Shown in pieces: positions 7,888 to 17,364 of a stretch of DNA of 64,000 bases (position 1 is its first letter; every line of letters starts with the position of its first letter). The translations under genes and the position numbers were made by a program. The DNA comes from Spirosoma sp. KCTC 42546. GTDB lineage: Bacteria; Bacteroidota; Bacteroidia; Cytophagales; Spirosomataceae. The notes below the pieces were generated by a model. It did not search any database and had not been told where the DNA came from. It was given only the letters and a program-made list of their open reading frames with translations. The DNA is taken from contig NZ_CP041360.1 of assembly GCF_006965485.1 (NCBI RefSeq), positions 5,250,501-5,314,500 on the forward strand. Direction: 5' to 3'.

Positions 7888-8820
7888 GTGACTATGCAAG
7901 ACATAGATATAGAGGAATCAAATTTCAGCATTCGTACACAAGAAACCTTACAGATTCTTGTGTACTCTGATGTATTCCAGTATCCACTCACAAAAAAAGA
8001 AATTTATGAACGAGGCAAAATAACGGTCAACGAATTAGAACTATGTTTAAATAAATTAATTCAGGAGAACAAACTATATTTAATAAACGGCTTTTACACA
8101 TTACATAATGACAACCAACTAGTTAGCACCAGGCTAAAACGAAATCAATTAGCCAAAAAATTTATGACCTCTGCCATTCTCATGACAAAGATTATTGCCA
8201 ATTTCCCCTTTATAAGGGGTGTATTTCTGTCTGGATCAATGTCGAAAGAGTGTATGGATGACGATAGTGATATTGACTTTTTTATTATAACCAGCCCAAA
8301 AAGGCTGTGGGTTTCTCATTTGTTTTGCAGTTTATTTAAGAAAATATTTTTATTAAATGAAAGAAAATATTTTTGCTATAATTATTTTATCGACAGCGAA
8401 CATCTGAAAATAACAAATAAAAGTATTTATACAGCAATAGAGCTAAAAACGCTAATTCCTTTATACGGATATTCATACTACAAGCAACTGCAAGATGAAA
8501 ACAATTGGGCAACTGATTTTTTTCCTAATTATCCTCTTTTAAAAAACAATGACGTATTTACAAAGCAAACTTATTTTCAAAAAACACTTGAATTCGTATT
8601 AGATAATAAACTAGGGGATTGGATTGACCAGCGTTTTTTAAATTGGTCTGTAGCCAGGCGAAGAAAAAAGCTTGATCCAAAATTATTTCAAAATACAGAT
8701 TATTATACTAACTTACAGAGTTACGTTGCTAAAGCGCACATAACAGATACGCACCCAAATATCATTAATGAATACGCTAAAAAGTTACAGTATTACTCTT
8801 ACTTTGAAGCTGATAAATGA
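7888..8820 (+). CDS. winged-helix plus nucleotidyltransferase-fold protein
   Basis: 310 aa. Residues about 20-75 look like a winged helix (PLTKKEIYERGKITVNELELCLNKLIQE). Residues 108-136 carry a minimal nucleotidyltransferase signature: FLSGSMSKECMDDDSDIDFFII, with the GS motif and the metal-binding DxD at Asp128/Asp130. The rest is unfamiliar. GTG at 7888 or ATG at 7894 could start it. It overlaps the next gene by 4 nt (ATGA) and heads a coupled operon with radical SAM and methyltransferase genes, so it may add a nucleotide to a small precursor or carrier; this is inference. A+T-rich unlike the genes before it. Confidence 0.75.
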   Translation: MTMQDIDIEESNFSIRTQETLQILVYSDVFQYPLTKKEIYERGKITVNELELCLNKLIQENKLYLINGFYTLHNDNQLVSTRLKRNQLAKKFMTSAILMTKIIANFPFIRGVFLSGSMSKECMDDDSDIDFFIITSPKRLWVSHLFCSLFKKIFLLNERKYFCYNYFIDSEHLKITNKSIYTAIELKTLIPLYGYSYYKQLQDENNWATDFFPNYPLLKNNDVFTKQTYFQKTLEFVLDNKLGDWIDQRFLNWSVARRRKKLDPKLFQNTDYYTNLQSYVAKAHITDTHPNIINEYAKKLQYYSYFEADK

Positions 8821-10268
8821 AAACAAAAATCTTATTCAGCAATACCTATTTTTATCGTTTTGACAAAAAACAGTGGGAAAGCAAAAAGCCGTATCCGCCC
8901 TATGGAACTATGCTTGCTGCTGCTATAATGCGGAGTACTGGTTATGATGTAGAATTGTTTGACGCTAGCCTGGCAAAATCACCTGCCGATATTAGTGATT
9001 GCTTAACTAAATTTCAACCAGACTATTTAGTCATTTTTGACGATAATTTTAATTATCTGAGTAAGATGTGCCTAACGGTGATGCGAGAAGCCTGCTTTGA
9101 GATGATACGGTTAGGCAAAAAAGCGGGTTGTAAGGTAGCTGTAAATAGCGCCGATGCAACCGACCACTTTGATAAATATGTACAAGTTGGCGCCGATGTA
9201 GTCATGTTGGGTGAAGCAGAACAGACTTTACAGGAATTAATTAGTCAAAATTTTACAAAGCCAGATACTATAAACGGAATTGCTTTTAAAGATGGAGAAT
9301 ATATAGTAACAACTCCAAAAAGAAAACCGTTTAATAAGCTAGATTCATACCCAATACCTGCATGGGATCTACTCTCAATAGGTGAGTATAAACAAATATG
9401 GGAAAAATCGCAAGGTTATTTTTCTCTGAATATAGCCACCACCAGAGGTTGCCCTTTTAAATGTAACTGGTGTGCGAAACCCATATACGGCAACAAATAC
9501 AATTCCAGGTCTCCTAAACAAGTAGCTGAAGAATTAAAACTTCTAGTAGAAAAAGGAGCCAGTCATTTTTGGGTATGTGATGACATTTTTGGGTTGAAAC
9601 CCGGTTGGGTAAACGAATTCAAAAAACACATACAAGAAATAGGCTTGAAAATAAAATTAAAAATTCAATCACGAGCCGATTTATTGGTAAAAGAAGATGC
9701 TATTCAAGATTTGGTAGACGCTGGCCTTAACGAAGTCTGGATAGGAGCAGAAAGTGGATCACAGAAAATTTTAGATGCGATGGACAAAGGCATTACACTA
9801 AATGAAATTGAAGTAGCCACACAGCTCTTAAGGAATAAAGGCGTAAAAGTCGCCTTTTTCTTGCAGTACGGATACATAGGTGAACAATGGGAAGATATTC
9901 AAAAAACGTTAACAATGGTAAAGAAACTATTGCCAGATGATATAGGCATTTCAATCTCTTATCCATTGCCAGGGACTTTATTTTACGACAAAGTAAAATC
10001 TCAATTACAAAGCAAACAAAATTGGGAGAACTCCAATGACCTTGCCATGATGTACAAAAGTACGTTTTCTCCAAGATTTTATCGGCAATTATATAAATAT
10101 ACGCACAAAGTTTATCGGAAAGAAATAGCGATGAATAACGTTAAAAATTATTCATTGCTGGCAGCTGTGAAGCTGCCTTACCTATGGTTACAAGAAACAA
10201 TAAGTAAAAATTACATCTTACCATATTTAAGCGACAAAAGCCTCAAGAAGCAACAGTCGATTAATTAG
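8817..10268 (+). CDS. B12-binding-type radical SAM enzyme (first copy)
   Basis: 483 aa. The N-terminal 150 residues have the Rossmann-like arrangement of the cobalamin-binding domain found in BchE-type radical SAM proteins (PPYGTMLAAAIMRSTGYDVELFDA, then VVMLGEAEQTL), but without a DxHxxG motif. The radical SAM core begins at about residue 205 with TTRGCPFKCNWC, the 4Fe-4S ligands being Cys212, Cys216 and Cys219; the GAESGSQKILDAMDKG segment also fits. Enzymes of this class often methylate unactivated carbons or close rings. Product unknown. It overlaps the nucleotidyltransferase gene by 4 nt. Confidence 0.88.
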   Translation: MKTKILFSNTYFYRFDKKQWESKKPYPPYGTMLAAAIMRSTGYDVELFDASLAKSPADISDCLTKFQPDYLVIFDDNFNYLSKMCLTVMREACFEMIRLGKKAGCKVAVNSADATDHFDKYVQVGADVVMLGEAEQTLQELISQNFTKPDTINGIAFKDGEYIVTTPKRKPFNKLDSYPIPAWDLLSIGEYKQIWEKSQGYFSLNIATTRGCPFKCNWCAKPIYGNKYNSRSPKQVAEELKLLVEKGASHFWVCDDIFGLKPGWVNEFKKHIQEIGLKIKLKIQSRADLLVKEDAIQDLVDAGLNEVWIGAESGSQKILDAMDKGITLNEIEVATQLLRNKGVKVAFFLQYGYIGEQWEDIQKTLTMVKKLLPDDIGISISYPLPGTLFYDKVKSQLQSKQNWENSNDLAMMYKSTFSPRFYRQLYKYTHKVYRKEIAMNNVKNYSLLAAVKLPYLWLQETISKNYILPYLSDKSLKKQQSIN

Positions 10269-10379
10269 CTTACCATAGCTATATCATATAGAACTAGCCA
10301 GCCCTAACCGATTTGTGAGGGAGCTAATAGTAAACAAGTTAATTAAGGCTTCCAAAGCCAGAAGAAATAATAAATAAAA

Positions 10380-11228
10380 ATGAAAGAAAATAATACTAAT
10401 ACCAAAAATGCAAAAATTGCTTTTGATACTCAGTCTATCATATTTGATAACCTATATGCAGACAATTCAATTATAGACTATAAAAGGGCAAGAACTAGAT
10501 CTCACTTAGAAAAATACCTGATAAAGGAAAGTAAATTATTAGAATTAAATGCAGGAACGGGCCAAGATGCTGTTTATTTTGCCCTTCAAGGTCACCGGGT
10601 CCATGCAACAGATATATCAGATGGCATGCTCTCCCAACTGGCGAAAAAAATAGTAGAAAAAAATTTATCTAAATCAATTTCATACGAAAAATTATCTTTT
10701 GATAAGCTTAGCAGCTTACAAAACAGAGGGCCATACGATGCCATATTCTCAAATTTTGGCGGATTGAATTGTACAGATAGATTAGATAATGTACTAGATT
10801 CATTCGCGCCATTACTTAAGCCAGAAGGAACAGCAACGCTAGTTATAATGCCTCCTTTTTGCTTTTGGGAGTTTATGATGCTTATTAAAGGAAACTTTAG
10901 ATTAGCCTTCCGTCGATTATTTGCAAAAAAAGGCGCCAGTGCTCATATAGAAGGAGTATATTTTTCATGTTGGTATTACTGGCCTTCTTTTATAATAAAT
11001 CGATTAAATACGAAATTTAAGATGGTGGAACTTGTAGGTTTATGTACAATTGTGCCGCCTTCTTATCTTGAGAAATTCCCGCAAAAATACTCAACGCTAT
11101 ATAACCTTCTTATAAATCTAGAGAATAAACTAAAAAACAGAAGCCCATTCAAGTATATTGGTGATTATTATATTATTACACTGAAGAAAAATGCACAAAA
11201 TTACCACTTACCAAATTCTGCAAAATGA
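10380..11228 (+). CDS. class I SAM-dependent methyltransferase
   Basis: 282 aa with the SAM-binding motif I LLELNAGTGQDAVYFALQGH (residues 53-72), motif II acidic residue in ATDIS and a motif IV-like segment YDAIFSNFGGLN. This is the Methyltransf_11/25 type used on small molecules and lipids. A hydrophobic and aromatic segment (PPFCFWEFMMLIKGNF, FSCWYYWPSFIINRL) follows and may bind a hydrophobic acceptor. It sits 111 bp after the first radical SAM gene and overlaps the next methyltransferase by 4 nt. Acceptor unknown. Confidence 0.88.
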   Translation: MKENNTNTKNAKIAFDTQSIIFDNLYADNSIIDYKRARTRSHLEKYLIKESKLLELNAGTGQDAVYFALQGHRVHATDISDGMLSQLAKKIVEKNLSKSISYEKLSFDKLSSLQNRGPYDAIFSNFGGLNCTDRLDNVLDSFAPLLKPEGTATLVIMPPFCFWEFMMLIKGNFRLAFRRLFAKKGASAHIEGVYFSCWYYWPSFIINRLNTKFKMVELVGLCTIVPPSYLEKFPQKYSTLYNLLINLENKLKNRSPFKYIGDYYIITLKKNAQNYHLPNSAK

Positions 11229-11899
11229 ATGTAGTGAAAGGTATTCGAAAGGCTATTGGGATGTGGGTGTTGGTCCCTTTGACAAAACAGTATTTATCTA
11301 AGGACAGGTATGTGCAGATAGCAAATATACATTTGAAAGTACCAACAGGCGTTTTTCACCCTACTCTATTTTTTAGCACTAAATTCTTGCTTGATTACAT
11401 AAATAGTCAGGTAGTATCGCAGGCAAGTGTCCTGGAACTAGGCGCTGGGTCGGGGCTTTTATCTATAGTATTAGCCAAAAAGGGAGCACTAGTTACTGCA
11501 TCGGATATTAGTGCCATAGCCTGTAAAACAGTGGCCTACAATGCAACGGCTAATGATGTTTCCATTGAAATCATCGAGTCCGATGTCTTTGATGATTTTG
11601 CAAATCAATCTTTTGATTTAATAGTCATAAATCCACCATATTACCCCATAAACCCAAATACAGAAGCAGAAAAAGCCTGGTATTGTGGCGTCGATTACGA
11701 CTATTTTCATAAATTATTTGGTCAATTAGCAGCCTTTATGGCAAAAGACGGATTTGCCGTCATGGTACTTTCGGAGGACTGCAATAGTAAGTTGATTAGC
11801 CAATTAGCAATTAAGTATGGATATGAATGGGCAGAAATCCGTCGAAAGAGATTTAGATTTGAATGGAATTATATTTTTAAAATCAAACACACAAATTAA
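11225..11899 (+). CDS. class I methyltransferase with NPPY motif
   Basis: 224 aa. SAM motif I is ELGAGSGLLSIVLAKKG (residues 71-87) and motif IV is NPPY (136-139), as in N-methyltransferases of the HemK/RsmC type, where the motif contacts a planar amide or amine. The N-terminal IHLKVPTGVFHPTLFFST also resembles that family. In this operon it more likely acts on a biosynthetic intermediate than on a ribosome factor, but a protein or RNA target cannot be excluded. Coupled by overlap to the gene before it. Confidence 0.85.
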   Translation: MNVVKGIRKAIGMWVLVPLTKQYLSKDRYVQIANIHLKVPTGVFHPTLFFSTKFLLDYINSQVVSQASVLELGAGSGLLSIVLAKKGALVTASDISAIACKTVAYNATANDVSIEIIESDVFDDFANQSFDLIVINPPYYPINPNTEAEKAWYCGVDYDYFHKLFGQLAAFMAKDGFAVMVLSEDCNSKLISQLAIKYGYEWAEIRRKRFRFEWNYIFKIKHTN

Positions 11900-11938
11900 C
11901 CAGTCAGTAATTATAAAGATGCAGATCATTTTGTCTTT

Positions 11939-13459
11939 ATGAATAAGAAAAATAAAATTCTTTTATTCAATCCACTTGTAACAAAATTCAAGGCACGGCT
12001 ACCGCTCTCTATTCTACAGGTTGCTGCATCTGTTTATGGACAATATGATTTTGTACTGGTAGATGGGAATCGCGAAAAAGACGCCTGGAATAAAATAAAA
12101 AACTATCTTGACACAGGAGATTTTAGTTATTTTGGATGCACTGTTATGCCTGGGCCACAATTACGGCAGGCTATACCTTACACAAAACAAATCAAAGAAC
12201 AGTATCCTTATATTAGCATTATTTGGGGCGGTTATTTTGCATCAAATCAGTACAAGGTCTGCATCGATTCAGGTTATGTAGATTATATTATAAATGGAAT
12301 TGGGGATTTAGCTTTCCCTGCTTTATTATTTGCTTTAGAAAATAAACAACCTCTATCAACTATTAATAATCTAATTTTCAAGGAGAATAACAAAGTAGTA
12401 AAAACGCATAAAATTACATCGCTTGATATGGATGCCTTACCAGCATTACCTTATCAGCAACTTGAAGCCCACTACCCTATCCAATCTTATTTTGGCAAAA
12501 CTCATCTTGGCAACAAAACTTCATTATACCATAGTAGTTTTGGTTGCCCATTTACATGTTCCTTCTGTGGAATAGTGCCAATTTTTGAAGCAAGATGGAA
12601 AGGTGTATCTGCTGAAAGGCTATATCATGATGTAAAATATTTAAAAGATACTTATGGTGTAGATTCTATTGAATTCTGCGATAATAACTTCTTTGTATCT
12701 GAAAAAAGAGTTAGTTCATTTTGTGAATTAATTAAAAACGAAGGTATAAACTGGTGGGGAGAAGCGCGTATAGATACCCTTGATAAGTTTTCTGATAAAA
12801 CGCTCGCTGCCATGGCAACTGCCGGATGTAAAATGATTTTCCTTGGAGCTGAGACGGGTAATGAAGAAACCCTCAAAGCTATTGACAAAGGTGGCACCCA
12901 AAACGCAAATCAAATGATCCGGTTTGCGGCCCGGCTTAAACAGTTTTCTATTATTCCTGAATATTCATTTGTACTAGGTTTTCCTGCCGAAAATCCGGAA
13001 AAAGTAATGGCAATGATAGATGAGGACATTCGTTTTATTAAACGCGTAAAAGAAGCTAATCCTGATACAGAAATCATACTTTATGTGTACAGTCCTGTGC
13101 TAACAGAAGGTAGTGACTTATACGAACAGGTAAAAGCCAGCGGCTTCCAGTTTCCATCCAAACTAGAAGATTGGCTGGAGCAGGAATGGAATGGTTTCGA
13201 CTTACGTAAAAACCCATTGACACCCTGGCTTACAGCATCTATGATTGATAAGATCAGAAATTTCGAAGTTGTATTGAACGCACGCTTTCCAACTGCACAG
13301 GATGTTAAATTAACCAACTTCCAACGAAAGTCTATTTCTTTGCTCTCAAAAATAAGGTACCAAACCAACTTCTTCCACTTCCCTTATGAGCTTAAATTTT
13401 TACAGCGGTATTGGCTCAGGTATCGACAACCTGAGATTGAAGGAGCAACTGTATTATGA
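11939..13459 (+). CDS. B12-binding-type radical SAM enzyme (second copy)
   Basis: 506 aa. N-terminal cobalamin-domain-like half (residues 1-160, with GCTVMPGPQLRQAIPYTKQIKEQYP and IIWGGYFASN) and a radical SAM core starting SSFGCPFTCSFC with Cys203, Cys207 and Cys210, followed by SIEFCDNNFFV and GAETGNEETLKAIDKGG. It differs clearly from the first copy, so the two are not a recent duplication and probably perform successive steps. A 4-nt overlap couples it to the following methyltransferase. Product unknown. Confidence 0.88.
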   Translation: MNKKNKILLFNPLVTKFKARLPLSILQVAASVYGQYDFVLVDGNREKDAWNKIKNYLDTGDFSYFGCTVMPGPQLRQAIPYTKQIKEQYPYISIIWGGYFASNQYKVCIDSGYVDYIINGIGDLAFPALLFALENKQPLSTINNLIFKENNKVVKTHKITSLDMDALPALPYQQLEAHYPIQSYFGKTHLGNKTSLYHSSFGCPFTCSFCGIVPIFEARWKGVSAERLYHDVKYLKDTYGVDSIEFCDNNFFVSEKRVSSFCELIKNEGINWWGEARIDTLDKFSDKTLAAMATAGCKMIFLGAETGNEETLKAIDKGGTQNANQMIRFAARLKQFSIIPEYSFVLGFPAENPEKVMAMIDEDIRFIKRVKEANPDTEIILYVYSPVLTEGSDLYEQVKASGFQFPSKLEDWLEQEWNGFDLRKNPLTPWLTASMIDKIRNFEVVLNARFPTAQDVKLTNFQRKSISLLSKIRYQTNFFHFPYELKFLQRYWLRYRQPEIEGATVL

Positions 13460-14253
13460 ACACTAATTTACTAGCTGTTATAAAAAAAGAATCCTATTCA
13501 TCAGATGAGGGGGTACTATTGTTGACCGAGTATTTACCTAAGCAAACCCATGAAGAGTTTTATTTGAAACTTAGAGCAAAAGAAAATAGAATCTTAACTG
13601 ATGACATTGTAAAAGCATTACCAAATATATCTAAAGCGGTTCCACATTCTGATGAATGGTCATTTCGGAAAGCTACTTCAGATCAATTTTGCAAAAATCT
13701 ATGTGACCAAAACAAAATGGCAAACGTCCTTGACCTAGGTTGTGGGAATGGATGGTTCTCTGCTAAAATGGCATCGCACTCATTCATACATGTTATTGGA
13801 ATAGATTTAAATTTACCAGAGTTAAAACAAGCTCAACGGCTTTTTGCTTCTCCTAATTTACAGTTCTGCTATGGAAATATTTTCGATGATATTTTTTCAG
13901 AAAAACAGTTTGACTATGTTGTATTAAACGCATCTGTTCAGTATTTCCCTTCTATATCTGCTTTATTTAGCCTTTTATTCACTTTATTAAAGCCATCTGG
14001 ACAGATTCATATTCTTGATAGCCCATTTTACGAAGCCAACGATCTGGAGCAAGCCAGAAAAAGAACATCCATATATTATCAGTCAATGCATCAGCCCGAA
14101 ATGATAAATTATTACTTTCATCATAGTTTTAATAGCCTGATGCCTTTTAATCCTATTTATACAAAAATTAAACTTTCATTTTGGCATAAAGTAATTAAAA
14201 AATCGATACACCCATTTTTGTGGGTTACCATAAAAAACTCGTTAACATCATAG
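13456..14253 (+). CDS. class I SAM-dependent methyltransferase
   Basis: 265 aa with motif I VLDLGCGNGWFSAKMA (residues 91-106), IDLN for motif II and YVVLNASVQYFPS for motif IV, then LLKPSGQIHILDSPFY. This is the Methyltransf_11/12 type, resembling methyltransferases of quinone or polyketide tailoring. Last gene of the coupled operon; it ends 5 bp before the convergent GT4 gene with no terminator in between. Acceptor unknown. Confidence 0.87.
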   Translation: MNTNLLAVIKKESYSSDEGVLLLTEYLPKQTHEEFYLKLRAKENRILTDDIVKALPNISKAVPHSDEWSFRKATSDQFCKNLCDQNKMANVLDLGCGNGWFSAKMASHSFIHVIGIDLNLPELKQAQRLFASPNLQFCYGNIFDDIFSEKQFDYVVLNASVQYFPSISALFSLLFTLLKPSGQIHILDSPFYEANDLEQARKRTSIYYQSMHQPEMINYYFHHSFNSLMPFNPIYTKIKLSFWHKVIKKSIHPFLWVTIKNSLTS

Positions 14254-14257
14254 GTAA

Positions 14258-15376
14258 TTAATTAGCAAGTAAGCTTTCATACAAGTTCGCATATTTCTCT
14301 GACTGAGCAGTTAAATCATGGGTTTTGCTCCAGGCAATCCCATTTAATCTAAGCTCATTATACAATTCTGGTTTCCTGATTAATAGGAGCACGTTTTCAA
14401 CTAAAGCATTTATATCACCAACAGGAGCCGCTAATGTAATCCTATTTTCTAAATCGTCGATAAGGCCAACGCGTGTTCCGCATACAACTACGCCTGAAGC
14501 CAGCGCTTCATTAACAGCTACAATTTGAGCATCAGATAAGGCGGTATGCAATAAAATGTGTGCTTGTCTAAGATAAGTTGTGAGTTCTCGATTGGGTTGA
14601 CGTCCATGAAACGTAACTTTATCGCTTAAATCCATTTGTTTTGCAAGCGCCTGTATCTCTCCATCTAGTGTATCCAATCCAAGTACATCCAGTTGAGCAT
14701 CCACATATTGAGTTATTTTTTGGAATGTTTTAATAAGTGTTGGCAAATCTTTTACTTTATTTATATCACCCAGGTAGATAAACTGATAGGGAGATTCTAG
14801 CGTTTTTTCCGTGACAGGAAATTTTGCTAAATCAATACCAAATGGTATAACCACAATTTTTCGGTATGAGAGCGCGCTGTTCAGTTTCTTTGACTGATAA
14901 TGGGAAGGCGCGATTAGTACGTCAACGTATTTAGCCGTGTACTTTATAAAGTTCTTGGTCAATCCGGATTGAAAAAGGCCATAGTTTATGGCTGGAATAC
15001 TAGTTACTTCTCCTCCCGCAACCGTAATAGCGGTTTTTATACCCAATAGCTTGCCAATCATTAAAGCCAATGTACCAGACGGAAAGGCCCAAAAAGCATG
15101 AATAATCGTGTATCTATATTTAACACAAAAATAAATTAACTTAAAAAACAGATAGATAAATCGGATAAGTACGTGTGTGTACCCTTCAAATGGTATCCCA
15201 ATTAATTGATAACCTTTAGGTTTAAAATCTGGCACAACTCGTACGAACGAAAAAACGGTTAACTCATAGCTCTTTGCTATTTCTTCACACAATTCAATAA
15301 ACCAGCAATTGCCTTCCCCCTTATAATTTCCGCCTATTCCTCCATTTACGATGAAAGCAATACGTTTTTTTTTCAT
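14258..15376 (-). CDS. GT4-family glycosyltransferase
   Basis: 372 aa, GT-B fold. The N-terminal domain holds the GGIGGNYKGEG acceptor-side loop; the C-terminal nucleotide-sugar domain has FIYLGDINKVKDLPTLIKTF, TFHGRQPNRELTTYL and the family motif AVNEALASGVVVCGTRVG with the conserved Glu. It transfers a sugar from a nucleotide-sugar donor, probably to a lipid-linked or surface oligosaccharide. It overlaps the GT9 gene by one base and is last in a four-gene operon (deacetylase, GNAT, GT9, GT4). Sugar specificity cannot be read. Confidence 0.92.
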   Translation of the reverse strand: MKKKRIAFIVNGGIGGNYKGEGNCWFIELCEEIAKSYELTVFSFVRVVPDFKPKGYQLIGIPFEGYTHVLIRFIYLFFKLIYFCVKYRYTIIHAFWAFPSGTLALMIGKLLGIKTAITVAGGEVTSIPAINYGLFQSGLTKNFIKYTAKYVDVLIAPSHYQSKKLNSALSYRKIVVIPFGIDLAKFPVTEKTLESPYQFIYLGDINKVKDLPTLIKTFQKITQYVDAQLDVLGLDTLDGEIQALAKQMDLSDKVTFHGRQPNRELTTYLRQAHILLHTALSDAQIVAVNEALASGVVVCGTRVGLIDDLENRITLAAPVGDINALVENVLLLIRKPELYNELRLNGIAWSKTHDLTAQSEKYANLYESLLAN

Positions 15377-16398
15377 TATCTAATCAGCAAACTTTCTGCA
15401 ATCGAAATGATCATTTCAGGTGAATAACGGCTTAAACATAAGGGCACCTGCCCAAACTGGCATTGAGTTTTCATACAATTTCCACAAGGCAAATCATCTG
15501 AATTTAAAATATGTACATTTTCCCCTTCTTGTGCGCTTCTATTTTTATGGGTTGATCCAATTAGGGCTACGGTAGGAATTTTGAAGAGCCAGCCAATATG
15601 TAATAGTCCAGAATCTTCAGAAATAAGTAACTGCACTTTTCGGGTAATTAAAAATGCTTGTAATAAAGAAGTTTTTTCTGTTAAATTAATTACTCTTTCC
15701 CCTAGTTCTGCCTTAATGTACGCACTTGTAGTGTTTATTTTTTCGGTACCAAGCATCAGGAATTGAGTATGTGGGTATTTCTCAAGCCAAATCCTGGCGA
15801 AAATTACGTAGTTTTCTATTGGCCAGTGACGGCTCGGGAAAGCACCTGCTGGATTCAGGATTACAAGTTTTGAGTGGCCGTCCCATCCATTATCTACTAA
15901 AAGCTCAGTAGTAAGTTTCGAATCCGTTACCTGCAAGTCGGCCTGCTCATAGGTATTCAGTAATCCGCATCGTTCAATAGTTTGAAAGTACCTAATCGAG
16001 CCCATTTCATCACCTAACGGGTCGAATTCAGCAAATGCTTTTGGGGCTAAAATTTTTCTGATCCACTGACTTACCGTGTGATTTTGAAAATCCAATACTA
16101 CTTCGTAACGCTGTGGAATAAGTTTAATCGCCAACCAAATGGCATGGAAGAGCTGCCTAAACCGTTCGTTTGAATCAGTGAGTGACCAAACGTTACAAAA
16201 TATACCCACGTATTCTGCTATTTCAACTTTTTCGTACTTGGTTAATAGATCAATCTGAGCCGTGGGATATTTATTCTTTAATGCCTGTAAATATGGGTAA
16301 ATCCCCAGCACATCACCAACTGCCTGAAAACGCATAGCGAGAATACGCTTAGGTGGTCGATTTAATTGCCAGGGCTTTGTTGAAATTTCTTTTTTCAT
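15376..16398 (-). CDS. GT9-family (heptosyltransferase-like) glycosyltransferase
   Basis: 340 aa with the ADP-heptose:LPS heptosyltransferase layout: N-terminal AMRFQAVGDVLGIYPYLQALK, central ILNPAGAFPSRHWPIENY, and C-terminal LLISEDSGLLHIGWLFKIPTVALIGST with the donor-binding region. A short cysteine-containing tail (PCGNCMKTQCQFGQVPLC) is common in this family. It indicates a glycan built on an LPS-like core. It sits between the GNAT and GT4 genes with almost no spacing. Confidence 0.92.
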   Translation of the reverse strand: MKKEISTKPWQLNRPPKRILAMRFQAVGDVLGIYPYLQALKNKYPTAQIDLLTKYEKVEIAEYVGIFCNVWSLTDSNERFRQLFHAIWLAIKLIPQRYEVVLDFQNHTVSQWIRKILAPKAFAEFDPLGDEMGSIRYFQTIERCGLLNTYEQADLQVTDSKLTTELLVDNGWDGHSKLVILNPAGAFPSRHWPIENYVIFARIWLEKYPHTQFLMLGTEKINTTSAYIKAELGERVINLTEKTSLLQAFLITRKVQLLISEDSGLLHIGWLFKIPTVALIGSTHKNRSAQEGENVHILNSDDLPCGNCMKTQCQFGQVPLCLSRYSPEMIISIAESLLIR

Positions 16399-16401
16399 AT
16401 T

Positions 16402-17364
16402 TCAGAAAGTATCTAAATCCGCATAGGTGCATCTAAAGAGATGGTATGGTACATTAGAATTAAATTTTTTATATAATATCGGCATTGTTTCCATTCCCTG
16501 ATAATACGTAGCAAACAACGATTCTTCAAAACTGCCTTCATGAGTTTGAAAAATAATAGCATCAAGTCCGCTCCAGTAACAAATGGATCTTAATTTTCGC
16601 ATTGCCTGTTCGAATCTCTCGGATGAATGTGTTTTTAAATCGCCAATAAATAAATGCTGCCCACGAACTTTTATCCAAAATGTAGTATCGTAAAGGCTAA
16701 TAAAAAAACTACCCATTTTTGTTTTATAATTTAAAAATTCAGGTGTCCTATTTATGGTTAAATATTCATTACTATCAAATGAATTAAAGGGTTCAGGGCA
16801 ACATTGATATCGCTTTAAACTTTTCTCTGCTTGCAGTGAAATCCATTCGCCCAAACCAATCCGGTTCGCCACTTTCCAGACTGGTATATGGCGTAACGTA
16901 ATACTATAGTTTTTAAAAATACGCCCAACCTGATAGCCTAGTTTATTGACAGCAATCCCATACGAATTTTGATTAGGCAAACCTAAGACACCTGTTATAC
17001 CTTCAGCAGGTAGTTGCCGAAACATATAGTCGTTCAAAACAGCCCATAAGCCTTTTTTTGCATAGTCGGGGTGCGTTGCAGAATCACAGGATTGTACGCC
17101 TGTATAAGCCTCTCCTTTGTATAATAGTGGGACTAACAAGCCCATTTGATGGCTGACTGCAAGGTCATCATCAAAAGCAGTATAACCCACATTATCAGTC
17201 CCTAAGAACTGAGTGGCATACTTTTTTTGTAAGGAATCCTGATTAAAATTTGCCCTCGAAGCGGCATTAAGCAATTTACTTATTGCCAGATAATGCGAAC
17301 TATTCGATCGTTCAATCCGAAAACCATTCCAATTTTCGGTTACGGGTTTAGAGGTAGCGCTCAT
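16402..17364 (-). CDS. GNAT-fold acetyltransferase-like protein
   Basis: 320 aa. The N-terminal half shows the GNAT pattern: GEAYTGVQSCDSATHPDYAKKGLWAVLNDYMF, in which the segment HPDYAKKG replaces the usual acetyl-CoA P-loop (R/Q-x-x-G-x-G/A), then GVLGLPNQNSYGIAVNKLGY. Such proteins in glycan clusters often N-acetylate amino sugars. The second half (ISLYDTTFWIKVRGQHLFIGDL) may be a further domain. It overlaps the deacetylase gene by 17 nt, suggesting coupled translation. Donor and acceptor unknown. Confidence 0.75.
   Translation of the reverse strand: MSATSKPVTENWNGFRIERSNSSHYLAISKLLNAASRANFNQDSLQKKYATQFLGTDNVGYTAFDDDLAVSHQMGLLVPLLYKGEAYTGVQSCDSATHPDYAKKGLWAVLNDYMFRQLPAEGITGVLGLPNQNSYGIAVNKLGYQVGRIFKNYSITLRHIPVWKVANRIGLGEWISLQAEKSLKRYQCCPEPFNSFDSNEYLTINRTPEFLNYKTKMGSFFISLYDTTFWIKVRGQHLFIGDLKTHSSERFEQAMRKLRSICYWSGLDAIIFQTHEGSFEESLFATYYQGMETMPILYKKFNSNVPYHLFRCTYADLDTF

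Noticed and set aside
7888..14253. Antiphage defence island (nucleotidyltransferase as a CD-NTase or MNT toxin system)
   Set aside because: No effector, HEPN partner, nuclease or restriction gene is nearby; the neighbours are biosynthetic enzymes.
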